From Bacteroidales bacterium (GTDB taxonomy: Bacteria; Bacteroidota; Bacteroidia; Bacteroidales; JAFGHD01): a DNA stretch of 62,827 bases. Shown here piece after piece: positions 51,765 through 62,406 of this stretch; positions within the stretch are counted from its first letter, which is position 1; each line of letters begins with the position of its first letter. The stretch covers positions 1 to 62,827 of the forward strand of contig JAFGME010000024.1 of the NCBI GenBank assembly GCA_016927695.1. Reading direction: 5' to 3'. Position numbers and translations under genes: made by a program. The notes below the pieces were generated by a model. It did no database searches, was not told the DNA's origin, and saw nothing but the letters and a program-made list of their open reading frames with translations.

Positions 51765-53984
51765 ATGAAACGACTTTTATTCATTGCATTGGCTGCCGGA
51801 TGTATGTTCCGCTTCAATGCCAGGGCCGATGAGGGCATGTGGATGCCGGTGTTTATCGAAAGCATTTACGGCGACATGAAAGAAATGGGATTGAAACTTT
51901 CACCTGAAGAGATCTACAGCATCAATCAATCCAGCCTTAAAGACGCCATCGCTATTTTCGGAAGGGGTTGCACCGGCGAACTTATTTCTGATCAGGGACT
52001 GCTGCTCACCAATCATCATTGCGGTTATGGCAGGATACAGGCCCATTCCTCAATCGACCATGATTATCTCAGCAACGGTTTCTGGGCCGAAAGCATGAAG
52101 GATGAACTCCCCAACCCGGGCCTGACGGCTACTTTTTTAATCCGGATAGAAGACGTTACAGGCCGCGTTTTGGAAAAACTCAACGCAAATATGAGTGAAA
52201 GCGACCGTTATGAAGCCATTGCAGAGGTTTCAGGCGTCATTGAAAAAGAATCGACCGGAAATACCCATTACAATGCCTCTGTCAGAACTTTTTATGGTGG
52301 AAATGAGTTCTATCTTTTTGTTTATGAAACATATACAGATGTCAGGCTGGTAGGAGCCCCCCCCTCCGCCATCGGAAAATTCGGCGCCGACACCGACAAC
52401 TGGATGTGGCCAAGGCATACCGGCGACTTTTCCCTGTTCAGAATATACACCGGCAAAGATGGAAAACCGGCTGAGTATTCTGAAGACAATATACCCATGA
52501 AACCCCGGCGCCACCTTCCCGTTTCACTTGAGGGGGTTGAAAAAGGAGATTTCGCCATGATCCTGGGCTATCCCGGAAGCACCGAAAGGTATCTTACCTC
52601 TTTCGGCGTCAGAATGGCGCTCGACATCACCAACCAGACCATCGTTTCCATCAGGGATAAAAAACTGAAAATCATGATGGAAGATATGAGGGCCAGCGAT
52701 GGAATCAGAATCAAATATGCTTCAAAATATGCTCGTACTTCCAATTACTGGAAATACTATATCGGTCAGACAAAAGGACTGAAGAGACTGGATGTTTATG
52801 AGAAAAAACTGCAACTGGAAGAGGAATTCCTGAATTGGACCGAAAGTGATCCGGAGAGGAAAACCCGGTATGGCGAAGCGCTTGTTTTGATTGAAGATGC
52901 ATATAATACCCTGTCACAGTACGAAATGGTTGGGATTTACCTGCGCGAAGCCATTACAAGGGGAAGCGAAATACTTGACTTTGCAGCCGCCTTTTCAAAC
53001 CTGAAGGCAGAGCTTGAAAAAAAGGATGCCGACCAGGAAAAAATTGACAAAATGGTTGCCGGGCTCCGTGAAAGGAGCTCTTCCCACTTCAAAGACTACA
53101 ATGCCCCTACCGATCAGAAACTGCTTGCAGCCATGCTTGAAATGTACTATCAGAATGTACCGTCAGCACAACAGCCCGGGTGGTTGAAAAGCACTGCATC
53201 CGGATATAAAAATGACTTTTCTGCTTTTGCTTCCGATCTGTTTAAAACCAGTTGCTTCTCCGATCCTGAAAAAGTAGAAAGCCTTTTACAAAAGCCTTCG
53301 GCAAAGAAAATTGAAAAGGATATTGCTTATCAGGCCGTCAGGGCTTTTTACAATTTCTATTATGAAGAACTGTATCCCAATACCGGCCCGGCATTTGATA
53401 AGCTTGAGGCCGGAAACCGCCTTTTTATCCGGGGCTTGAGAGATATGATGCCCGACAGGAAATTCTATCCGGATGCAAATTTCACGATGAGGCTTACCTA
53501 CGGGCAGGTACTCGATTATTTCCCTGCTGATGCAGTGCATTATAATTACTTTACCACCCTTGGCGGTGTGATGGAAAAGGAAGATCCCTCAAACTGGGAA
53601 TTCGTTGTCCCTGATAAGCTGAAAACTCTTTTTGATAACAGGGATTTTGGAAGATATGGAGAGGGGGATGTGATGAAGGTCTGTTTCCTGACCAATCATG
53701 ACATTACGGGTGGAAATTCAGGCAGTCCCGTCATCAATTGCAACGGTGAGCTCATTGGACTGGCATTCGACGGCAACTGGGAGGCAATGAGCGGTGACAT
53801 CGCTTTTGAACCCGAACTGCAGAGAACCATCAATGTGGATATCCGGTATGTGCTGTTCATCATCGATAAATATGCAGGCGCACAAAGGCTGATCGACGAG
53901 ATGGACATCGCTGAAAAAAGAAAGATGCCTTCAGAAGAAATTCTGGAAGAGGTGTCCACCGGAACAGATATGGAAGGGGAATAA
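51765..53984 (+). CDS. S46 dipeptidyl-peptidase, DPP7-type
   Basis: A 739-residue periplasmic serine exopeptidase that releases dipeptides from polypeptide N-termini. Signal peptide (about 1-21). Chymotrypsin-like triad by motif: His85 (NHHCGYG), Asp221 (RHTGDFSLFR), Ser652 (TGGNSGSPV). The residue 18 positions after the Ser, which separates DPP11 (Arg, acidic P1) from DPP7 (Gly, hydrophobic P1), is Gly670 (LAFDGNW), so DPP7-type specificity is predicted. A helical domain inserted in the middle (about 280-560) closes the active site in this family. It would supply dipeptides from products of the C25 and M14 enzymes. Confidence 0.93.
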   Translation: MKRLLFIALAAGCMFRFNARADEGMWMPVFIESIYGDMKEMGLKLSPEEIYSINQSSLKDAIAIFGRGCTGELISDQGLLLTNHHCGYGRIQAHSSIDHDYLSNGFWAESMKDELPNPGLTATFLIRIEDVTGRVLEKLNANMSESDRYEAIAEVSGVIEKESTGNTHYNASVRTFYGGNEFYLFVYETYTDVRLVGAPPSAIGKFGADTDNWMWPRHTGDFSLFRIYTGKDGKPAEYSEDNIPMKPRRHLPVSLEGVEKGDFAMILGYPGSTERYLTSFGVRMALDITNQTIVSIRDKKLKIMMEDMRASDGIRIKYASKYARTSNYWKYYIGQTKGLKRLDVYEKKLQLEEEFLNWTESDPERKTRYGEALVLIEDAYNTLSQYEMVGIYLREAITRGSEILDFAAAFSNLKAELEKKDADQEKIDKMVAGLRERSSSHFKDYNAPTDQKLLAAMLEMYYQNVPSAQQPGWLKSTASGYKNDFSAFASDLFKTSCFSDPEKVESLLQKPSAKKIEKDIAYQAVRAFYNFYYEELYPNTGPAFDKLEAGNRLFIRGLRDMMPDRKFYPDANFTMRLTYGQVLDYFPADAVHYNYFTTLGGVMEKEDPSNWEFVVPDKLKTLFDNRDFGRYGEGDVMKVCFLTNHDITGGNSGSPVINCNGELIGLAFDGNWEAMSGDIAFEPELQRTINVDIRYVLFIIDKYAGAQRLIDEMDIAEKRKMPSEEILEEVSTGTDMEGE

Positions 53985-53989
53985 ATAAT

Positions 53990-54016
53990 CAGCCCTTAAA
54001 CCCGGGGGCTGTTTTT
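53990..54016 (+). terminator. Terminator after the S46 peptidase gene
   Basis: CAGCCC (53990-53995) pairs with GGGCTG (54006-54011), 10-nt loop, then five T. It begins 6 nt after the stop codon, ahead of the convergent Na/Pi gene. Confidence 0.75.
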
Positions 54017-54019
54017 GGT

Positions 54020-55732
54020 TTACTGTTCAGCGCTGCTCATATTAATCATACCCCTTGCGATTTGCACCGTGTACTGATGAACCAGTTTTAAAGCCTCAAG
54101 TATGTCAGTGTGCAACTCATGTGTTGCTATCGACTTTTCCTGCATTTCAGTAAGCCTTTTCAAATGTTTCATCCCGAAATCCTCTTCCATTTCAAGGTAT
54201 TTGAATTGTTTATACAATATTTTCCGGGCTTTTTCGAAGCTTTTCTCTTCAAAAACCGATCTCAGGCGCATGAGCTGTTTGCTTACCTTTATATGATAAG
54301 CCTTCAGATCTTCTTTCCCTTCATGCGAGAAATCAAGGTCAATCTGCTGCTTCCTGGCTATCACAGGCAGCATATTCTTTTTAATTACATCGCTGATATT
54401 CTCAACAGATTTCACTGTCGAAAGGAGTGTGAAAATCTCAGCTGACTGCCTGCCGGTGAGGGTATGCTTGTTGACATCCAGCAGGAAGCGGGTCAGGTTT
54501 TCCTGGGCCTGGTCAATTTTTTTTTCCATCCATTCGATCTCCCGTATAATAACAGATCCGGAAGACATAGCCATAGGGGATTTCTCTTCGAGCAGGGGTT
54601 GTATGGCCTTGGCAAACATTTCTTCCACCATTTTGATCATCCCGGCTATTTCCGCCCTGGTAAGAGCAAGGGCTAACGAAGGAGTACCGGCGCTTTTTTT
54701 ATCAATGCCTGTCAATCCTGTGCCGGAAATAACCGCCCCTTCCCTTCCCGGCAGTATTTTCAGGATCAGCCGGTTGAACAGGCCGGTGAAAGGAAGAAAA
54801 ACAAGCGCTATCCCGATATTGAACAGGGAATGTGCATTGGCAATTTGCCTGGGTGTTTCAGCGGCCACTTTCTCCGTCCCGTAAAGGTCTGACACCGGAG
54901 ATATGCTGACCACCAGATCTGAAAAAGCGGGTATCCAGAATACCAGTAGCAGGACGCCTGCCATCTTGAACAATACATGGCCCAATGCCACCCTCTTAGC
55001 CTCCCTTCCGGATGAGAAACTTGCCAGCGCTGCAGTTACACAGGTTCCGATATTGGCGCCCAATATCAGGGGAACCCAGGCCTCAAGGGATAGCGCTCCC
55101 TGCTGTGACAACACGATGATGATCCCGATGAAAGCGCTGCTGCTTTGCATCAATGCCGTAAAAAGTGTTCCGGCCAGAAGGCCCAGAAACGGATTTTCCA
55201 GACTATGGAGTATGGAAAGAAAAGGAGGATAGCTCCTCAGAGGATCCATGGAATCAGACATCAGTTTCATTCCATAAAAAAGAATCCCAAATCCAAAGAT
55301 GGCCTCCCCTATATGTTTCAAGGTATTGCGCTTACCGTAGAACATCAGGAAAAAACCTGCAATAACAAGGATGAGGGCATAATCGGTGAGCTCAAATGCG
55401 ATCAGTTGTGCGGTGAAAGTGGTTCCGATATCTGCCCCCAGAATCACCCCAAGTGACTGTTTCAGTGTAATCAAACCGGCCCTTACAAAACTGATGAGCA
55501 TTACGGTGGTGGCGCTGCTGCTTTGTATCACTGCCGTCACCAACGCACCGGTAAGAAGGCCGGTAAACCGGTTGTTGGTGAGCAAAGCCACTACCTTGCG
55601 CATACCGCTTCCGGCCGAGTGCTTAAGACCTTCACTCATCCTCCACATCCCGTAAAGGAAAAAGACTAGACCACCAAAGAGGCCGGCCAAAAGAAATCCC
55701 CAGGCCAAAGGTGTTGTTGCAGCTTGCTCCAT
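54020..55732 (-). CDS. Na/Pi cotransporter family protein with PhoU-like domain
   Basis: About 570 residues. The start is placed at ATG 55732 (MEQAATTPLAW); the TTG at 55753 further upstream lies within a promoter-like sequence. The membrane part (1 to about 330) holds two inverted Na_Pi_cotrans repeats, each with the QSSSA signature (QSSSATTVMLISF; QSSSAFIGIIIVL). Residues about 350-570 are a helical PhoU-like cytosolic domain (EEMFAKAIQPLLEEKS; HIKVSKQLMRLRSVFEEKSFEKARK). Predicted sodium-coupled phosphate transport across the inner membrane; for bacterial homologues the direction and role are debated. Convergent with the S46 gene. Confidence 0.88.
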   Translation of the reverse strand: MEQAATTPLAWGFLLAGLFGGLVFFLYGMWRMSEGLKHSAGSGMRKVVALLTNNRFTGLLTGALVTAVIQSSSATTVMLISFVRAGLITLKQSLGVILGADIGTTFTAQLIAFELTDYALILVIAGFFLMFYGKRNTLKHIGEAIFGFGILFYGMKLMSDSMDPLRSYPPFLSILHSLENPFLGLLAGTLFTALMQSSSAFIGIIIVLSQQGALSLEAWVPLILGANIGTCVTAALASFSSGREAKRVALGHVLFKMAGVLLLVFWIPAFSDLVVSISPVSDLYGTEKVAAETPRQIANAHSLFNIGIALVFLPFTGLFNRLILKILPGREGAVISGTGLTGIDKKSAGTPSLALALTRAEIAGMIKMVEEMFAKAIQPLLEEKSPMAMSSGSVIIREIEWMEKKIDQAQENLTRFLLDVNKHTLTGRQSAEIFTLLSTVKSVENISDVIKKNMLPVIARKQQIDLDFSHEGKEDLKAYHIKVSKQLMRLRSVFEEKSFEKARKILYKQFKYLEMEEDFGMKHLKRLTEMQEKSIATHELHTDILEALKLVHQYTVQIARGMINMSSAEQ

Positions 55733-55818
55733 AACGCAATTATGAGTGGGCAAATTACAAAAAAAAACAGGAAGTAATGATGACTCCCTGTTTTTAAAAT
55801 GTATTTTGATACGCTCAA

Positions 55819-56379
55819 CTACCAGTCATCGTCATTATCCTCTGCAGGGGGTTTCATTCCCTCTTTCAACGCCTGGATCCAGCTTGTGGCAAATTCATCA
55901 ATCTGAGCCAGATACTGATCCCAGAGCGGATTGTATTGAGGATCCTCCCGGTTCATCCATTTCTCCACCGGTATTTTGGAACTCTGCCGCAAAACAAATT
56001 CATTAAGGGTACACCTGTACCGGTTGTCCTTCAGTTCAATGGCAAAATTGTATTGAACCAGACCTGCATCCGTTTGGGATCCATCTTCAGCGGTGTTCCT
56101 TATCTTCAAACGATGTACGCCCTTGATCTCCCCTGTTTCGGCATCCCTGACCTTTGTCACATCTGCGGGGTTTTTATAATACTCGTTGATCCAATATACA
56201 GCCCAGTTAAACAGGTCGGATTTTGCGCCCTCTATTTCCACCACTTCGCGGTATGTGATAAGGCCGGTTTTTTCATCCACCGGCAGTGCCGGCAACGGTT
56301 CCTGTGCAAAGGAAACACCGGCAAACAACAAGGCGGAAAAGCAAACCCACACTGACATTTTCGGATTACCCATACTCAT
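55819..56379 (-). CDS. DUF4468 secreted protein
   Basis: A 186-residue protein: signal peptide (KMSVWVCFSALLFAGVSFAQ), then a domain with LPVDEKTGLITYREVVEIEGAKSDLF, AVYWINEYYKN and GLVQYNFAIELKDNRYRCTLNEF, which matches DUF4468 (TBP-like fold). Unknown function, periplasmic by signal. Starts at 56379 (MSMGNPKMS) or 56358 are both possible. It ends in an acidic DNDDDW tail and sits between the groEL terminator and the Na/Pi gene on the same strand. Confidence 0.82.
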   Translation of the reverse strand: MSMGNPKMSVWVCFSALLFAGVSFAQEPLPALPVDEKTGLITYREVVEIEGAKSDLFNWAVYWINEYYKNPADVTKVRDAETGEIKGVHRLKIRNTAEDGSQTDAGLVQYNFAIELKDNRYRCTLNEFVLRQSSKIPVEKWMNREDPQYNPLWDQYLAQIDEFATSWIQALKEGMKPPAEDNDDDW

Positions 56380-56441
56380 TTTAAAAAATCGATTGAATTA
56401 ATAACGAAAGTATGAAAAATTTATTCCTTCCGTGAATCCTG

Positions 56442-56476
56442 AAAAAAAAAGGCTGTCCTGATAAGACAGCCTCTTT
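56442..56476 (-). terminator. Terminator after groEL
   Basis: On the minus strand, GGCTGTC pairs with GACAGCC around a 7-nt loop, followed by nine T (56450-56442). It lies directly after the groEL stop codon. Confidence 0.9.
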
Positions 56477-56483
56477 GGGTCTG

Positions 56484-58423
<1,940 letters not shown>

Positions 58424-58626
58424 ATTCTTTTTTTTAAATATTGTTTGAAATAATAAATTTACCAATGCGAATTAGCACATTGCGGCCCTGACATAATCCA
58501 TGCCAAAAAATTTTTTTTGATCTGTTATTACATACTGATGCCCGCACACCCTGTGGAATTCCCTACAATGCTTATAAGTATAACTTTACGGCCGCGTACT
58601 GTATGGGTATTCCGGAGCCGGGGGAT

Positions 58627-58668
58627 AAAAAAAATGTCAGAATATTTCTGACATTCTGACATTTTTTT
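58627..58668 (-). terminator. Terminator after secG
   Basis: A/T-flanked stem: on the minus strand ATGTCAGAAT pairs with ATTCTGACAT across a short loop, followed by eight T. It separates the sigma-54/lptE/TPR/secG operon from groESL. Confidence 0.8.
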
Positions 58669-58686
58669 AAGAATCAAGTCACCGTG

Positions 58687-59037
58687 TTATTCTTCATCCG
58701 GCACCTCACCGTCCTGGGACGGAGGGGGAACAAAGTCCTCAACAGGTTGATTTTCCATTGCATTTTCCAGTTGCTCCCTGAGTTCAGTGTCTATCTGGGC
58801 AACGTTTCCCCTGGGGATCACGAAAATGGAAAACAAACTGAAAACCAAAAGAACGACGGCCAGCGTCCATGTTGCTTTCTCAAGAAAATCGGCTGTTTTT
58901 CTCACACCCATGAATTGATTGGAAGAAGAGAAACTGGATGCCAGCCCTCCGCCTTTTGAACTCTGTACAAGAACGATCAGCACAAGTAAAACACATGTGA
59001 TGATGATCAGGACGCCGATTGTTACGTATGCAGCCAT
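58687..59037 (-). CDS. secG: Preprotein translocase subunit SecG
   Basis: A 116-residue inner-membrane subunit of SecYEG. It has two transmembrane helices (about 5-24 and 56-75), the conserved cytosolic loop VQSSKGGGLASSFSSSNQFMG with KTADFLEKATW, and the acidic C-terminal tail common in Bacteroidota. It is the last gene of the operon, 15 nt after the TPR gene. Confidence 0.95.
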   Translation of the reverse strand: MAAYVTIGVLIIITCVLLVLIVLVQSSKGGGLASSFSSSNQFMGVRKTADFLEKATWTLAVVLLVFSLFSIFVIPRGNVAQIDTELREQLENAMENQPVEDFVPPPSQDGEVPDEE

Positions 59038-59052
59038 TGTATTGCCTTTAAG

Positions 59053-59940
59053 TTATTTACTGATTTCTTTCTCTATTTTCAAAATTTGGGCTGCAAAGTA
59101 ACTACTTTTTTCGGGATTAAGCAAACTTAATTTCCGGTAAATTTTGAGGGCCCTGGCATAATTGCCCTGTTTCAGGTAAATTTTTGCCAAAGTTTCGGAA
59201 ACAATCTCATCTTTATCGGCAAGGCTGGCCCTGGCAAGTTTTTCGGGAGTGAAAAAATCGGACTTTTTTGGAGGTGTGATTTTGGGTTCATTCTTAATGA
59301 ACCTTTCAATGAGTTCGTTCTTTTGTTTGAATTCCTCTGCGGATGGGTTATCCATTTCCTGAGGATGGTCAAAGGAGTACTCCCCTGCGGGGGTATGCAG
59401 CCCGGCCTTCCCCTTACTTTCATCCTGAGCCGGGGCTTCTCCGGCATATTTCAGTACTTCACCGAGTCTGAAGATGACATCCTGTATCATCAGAAACCTC
59501 CTGGAATCAGCATCATGACGTTCTGCAACTGAAATCAACCCGATGGTTTCTGACAATTCATCCATCAGCCTCATAAACCGTTCATTCTCCGGGATTTTTT
59601 CTGATATTCCCGGAAGATCGTTTATACTTTGATGGCTGACATCAGCGGGCGCCTCCTGACTGCGTTCCTTCCCTGCCAATGTCGCAGAAGTGTCGCTTTC
59701 ACCGGCTTTCACCGAGTTGAGAAGGCTCTTTAAGAGGCTCCTGTCAGGGGCCACTGCTGCGGCAAATCTCAATTGCCGTGTATAGTCAATATGATCGTAT
59801 TTATAAAGGTTAAGCAGATAAAGCAGTCCTGCAGTATGACACCAGGGGTAATCCGCCACAAGACTTTTCAGGGATGAAAGAGCCCCGGCTTTCATTTTTG
59901 AGGGTTCATTGAGAAAATCGATGAATTGCTGACGGTTCAT
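59053..59940 (-). CDS. TPR-containing protein in the lptE-secG operon
   Basis: A 295-residue cytosolic protein. The N-terminal helical region (MNRQQFIDFLNEPSKMKAGALSSLKSLVADYPWCHTAGLLYLLNL) is typical of a Bacteroidota-conserved family found next to secG, and the C-terminus carries a TPR pair (SETLAKIYLKQGNYARALKIYRKLSLLNPEKSSYFAAQILKIEKEIS). The function is unknown. It starts 10 nt after lptE and ends 15 nt before secG. Confidence 0.8.
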   Translation of the reverse strand: MNRQQFIDFLNEPSKMKAGALSSLKSLVADYPWCHTAGLLYLLNLYKYDHIDYTRQLRFAAAVAPDRSLLKSLLNSVKAGESDTSATLAGKERSQEAPADVSHQSINDLPGISEKIPENERFMRLMDELSETIGLISVAERHDADSRRFLMIQDVIFRLGEVLKYAGEAPAQDESKGKAGLHTPAGEYSFDHPQEMDNPSAEEFKQKNELIERFIKNEPKITPPKKSDFFTPEKLARASLADKDEIVSETLAKIYLKQGNYARALKIYRKLSLLNPEKSSYFAAQILKIEKEISK

Positions 59941-59950
59941 TTCGATCGGG

Positions 59951-60466
59951 TTACCAGTTTACCACTGCTTTATTGAAAATATCTTCCACCAGCCATTGTG
60001 AAATTTCCTGGATGAGCCCTTCCTGCACAGCGCTGAGGTTCTGGCTGCTGGAGTAATCTGAATATCTTGAAAAGGAGGATTCAAAACTCATCTTATCGTC
60101 AACGGTATTGGTATATTTCACCTGAACGGAAATGGTCAGCCGGTTCATGGCAGCCTGGTCATTGCCCTGAATGGCCACAGGCTGGGTGGAATACCCTGTG
60201 ATGGCCCCCTCGATGATGAGATCGCCCCCCTGGTTGGTGAGAATAAGGCTGGTCTCATTGATGAATTTATCCTTGAGCGCTTCTGTGAATGTCTGGCTGA
60301 GTGTAGGTTCAACAAGGCCTGCCCGGTTGGGAAAGTACTTAATGTTGAGGGTTTTCGCTTCCGGCGGTATGGAGGCTCCCGTAAAAGAGTAATTCATCTT
60401 GCATGCGCTCAGGGATGCCACTGCAAGAATAACCACCCATGATAATATATTTTGTGTAGTGCTCAA
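59951..60466 (-). CDS. lptE: LptE-like LPS-assembly lipoprotein
   Basis: A 171-residue lipoprotein (lipobox SLSAC). SIPPEAKTLNIKYFPNRAGLVEPTLSQTFTEALKDKFI and LIIEGAITGYSTQPVA match the LptE family in Bacteroidota, the outer-membrane plug partner of LptD that inserts LPS. It lies 9 nt after the sigma-54 regulator gene, an arrangement common in the phylum. Confidence 0.88.
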   Translation of the reverse strand: MSTTQNILSWVVILAVASLSACKMNYSFTGASIPPEAKTLNIKYFPNRAGLVEPTLSQTFTEALKDKFINETSLILTNQGGDLIIEGAITGYSTQPVAIQGNDQAAMNRLTISVQVKYTNTVDDKMSFESSFSRYSDYSSSQNLSAVQEGLIQEISQWLVEDIFNKAVVNW

Positions 60467-60475
60467 AACTGAATC

Positions 60476-61708
60476 TTACTCTATTTCGTATTCCTTAATC
60501 TTCCTGTAAAGGGTGCGTTCGGAAATACCCAGTTCCCGGGCGGCGTTTTTTCTTCTTCCTCCATGCCTTGCCAGCGCTTTTCTGATAAGATCGATTTCCT
60601 TTTCCTGTATGGAGAGGGATTCTTCAATCAGCTCCGGCTCCTGCAGGCCGTCGTCTTCAGGGTCATTTACAATATGGTGGAATCTCACCTCGCCGGTGCG
60701 AAGGTCCTCAATGGCTTCGGCATCTGTATACAACTTTTTCAGCAGGCTTGCATTGGATTGACTGATGTCTTTGATTCCGTCTTCACTTTGCAGGATATCG
60801 CCCACGATTTTTTTCAGGTCATTGATGTCCCTTTTCAAGTCGAAAAGCACTTTGTAGAGCAGGTCACGTTCGGAGATACCCATGCCTGAATCCCTGTTCC
60901 GGTAGAGGACGGGTAGTTCCCTTGACTGGGTTTCAGGCAGATATTTCATGAGTTTTTCAGGTGTGATCCTGCGTTCTGACTCAATGATGGATATCTGCTC
61001 GGTGATGTTCTTGAGCTGCCTGACATTGCCCTGCCAGGAATAAGAAGTAAGGATTTTTACCGCATCTTCTGTCAGTTCCAGTGCAGGCATCCTGTATTTC
61101 TCCGCAAAATCAAGCGTAAATTTCCTGAACAACAGGTAGATATCTTCTTTTCTTTGCCTGAGCGGCGGAACAAAAACAGGGACGGTGTTGAGCCGGTAAT
61201 AGAGATCTTCCCTGAATTTCCCATGCCTGATCGCTTCAGGGATATCGACATTGGTGGCCACTACCACCCTCACATCCGTTTTAATGACCTTTGAGGAACC
61301 CACCTTGAAGAATTCTCCCGTTTCGAGTATGCGCAGGAGCCTTACCTGTGTAGAAAGGGGCAATTCCGCCACTTCATCCAGAAAAATAGTGCCTCCGTCA
61401 ACCACTTCGAAATAACCTTTCCGTGCTTCGTGGGCTCCTGTGAAAGAACCTTTTTCATGGCCGAACAGCTCTGAATCAATGGTGCCTTCAGGAATGGCGC
61501 CGCAGTTCACAGCAATATACGGCCCATGCTTCCGGGCGCTTAACTGGTGGATGATCTTGGGAAAAACCTCCTTTCCAACGCCGCTCTCGCCGGCTATCAG
61601 CACTGTAAGATCAGTGGGCGCCACCTGCCGCGCTATGTCAATGGCCCGATCCAGTAAATGAGAGGTGCCGATGATTCCAAATCTTTGCTTAATCGCCTGA
61701 ACATCCAT
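60476..61708 (-). CDS. Sigma-54-dependent transcriptional activator
   Basis: A 410-residue bacterial enhancer-binding protein without an N-terminal receiver domain. AAA+ domain (about 10-240): Walker A GESGVGKE (40-47), the sigma-54-contact motif as GSFTGA (87-92), then GTIFLDEVAELPL (Walker B) and RFREDLYYRLN-type KFREDLYYRLNT. C-terminal Fis-type helix-turn-helix (RKNAARELGISERTLYRKIKEYEIE). It is the first gene of the operon with lptE, TPR and secG. Regulation is probably by partner proteins, since no sensor domain is seen. Confidence 0.95.
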   Translation of the reverse strand: MDVQAIKQRFGIIGTSHLLDRAIDIARQVAPTDLTVLIAGESGVGKEVFPKIIHQLSARKHGPYIAVNCGAIPEGTIDSELFGHEKGSFTGAHEARKGYFEVVDGGTIFLDEVAELPLSTQVRLLRILETGEFFKVGSSKVIKTDVRVVVATNVDIPEAIRHGKFREDLYYRLNTVPVFVPPLRQRKEDIYLLFRKFTLDFAEKYRMPALELTEDAVKILTSYSWQGNVRQLKNITEQISIIESERRITPEKLMKYLPETQSRELPVLYRNRDSGMGISERDLLYKVLFDLKRDINDLKKIVGDILQSEDGIKDISQSNASLLKKLYTDAEAIEDLRTGEVRFHHIVNDPEDDGLQEPELIEESLSIQEKEIDLIRKALARHGGRRKNAARELGISERTLYRKIKEYEIE

Positions 61709-62003
61709 CTTTTGATTTTTTCTTCAAATAAAATTCAGGGTAAAATTAATCAAAAATTAAAACCCGGGTTTCTTATACTTTTGAAAATCCGTTGTCAATA
61801 ATTTCATTAAACCGACATTGTGCTTTTGGTTGACGGTATTGATTCTGATTCGCCTCAGGGAAAAGTTCATACATATTTATCTCCTGGTTGTCGTCGCTGA
61901 CAGGGAATTATGCAGAGCTAAGATTTAAATATTGGAATGGACTAAAACCGGATCAATTACAACTAACAAATCACGGAATTGGACAGGGAGATCAAATTGG
62001 ACA
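61709..62003. other. Upstream region of the sigma-54 regulator, no gene seen
   Basis: 295 nt, A/T-rich near the regulator gene (TTAATTTTTGATTAATTTTA on the minus strand, without a full TAnnTTTG). I see no RNA gene or repeat. The right end leads into the decayed dihydrouridine synthase. Confidence 0.4.
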
Positions 62004-62326
62004 GGAAAAAAAGGAAACCGGCTTCCTGTCAGCATAAAAACCCGGTCGGCATAGGCAAACCTGTTACCGGAGAATGTATATAACACTTGTTGAAGACAAG
62101 CCCTGCCGTGATCACCATAAACGGCCACACCCAAAAACAGCCATCAGAGGGGTTGGCTGATTGGAATGGGGTCAGAAAGGCGATTGCTCTGAGTGACAGT
62201 TTGAAATCCGAAACCCTGATACATGGAAATGGCGACATCTTCTCCTATGAAAAGGGGATCGTACACGCTTTAAGATTCAAGGTTGAGGGTATTATGACAG
62301 GCAGGGGAATCTTTAATAATCCTTGA
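62004..62326 (+). pseudogene. Decayed tRNA-dihydrouridine synthase fragment
   Basis: Residues typical of Dus enzymes appear in two frames: LPVSIKTR (62022-62045), then, after frame changes and an in-frame TAA, KTSPAVITINGHTQKQPSEG, LIHGNGDIFSY and GIMTGRGIFNNP (62087-62323). These are the FMN-binding Lys motif, the IHGRT-like motif (here INGHT), the GNGD motif and the GRGIF motif, in family order. The N-terminal catalytic Cys region and the C-terminal tRNA-binding domain are missing. At least one frameshift and one stop codon make it non-functional. Confidence 0.8.
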
Positions 62327-62406
62327 AACTTTGTGCTTTTGCCGGCAAAAAAATGTATCTTTATTTTTTTTAATTTTTGTATTATTTTATTTACATAATT
62401 ATCAAT

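Noticed and set aside
58441-58626. CIRCE operator upstream of groES
   Set aside because: Only an imperfect AATGCG/ACATTG-type palindrome is present; the CIRCE consensus arms are not found.
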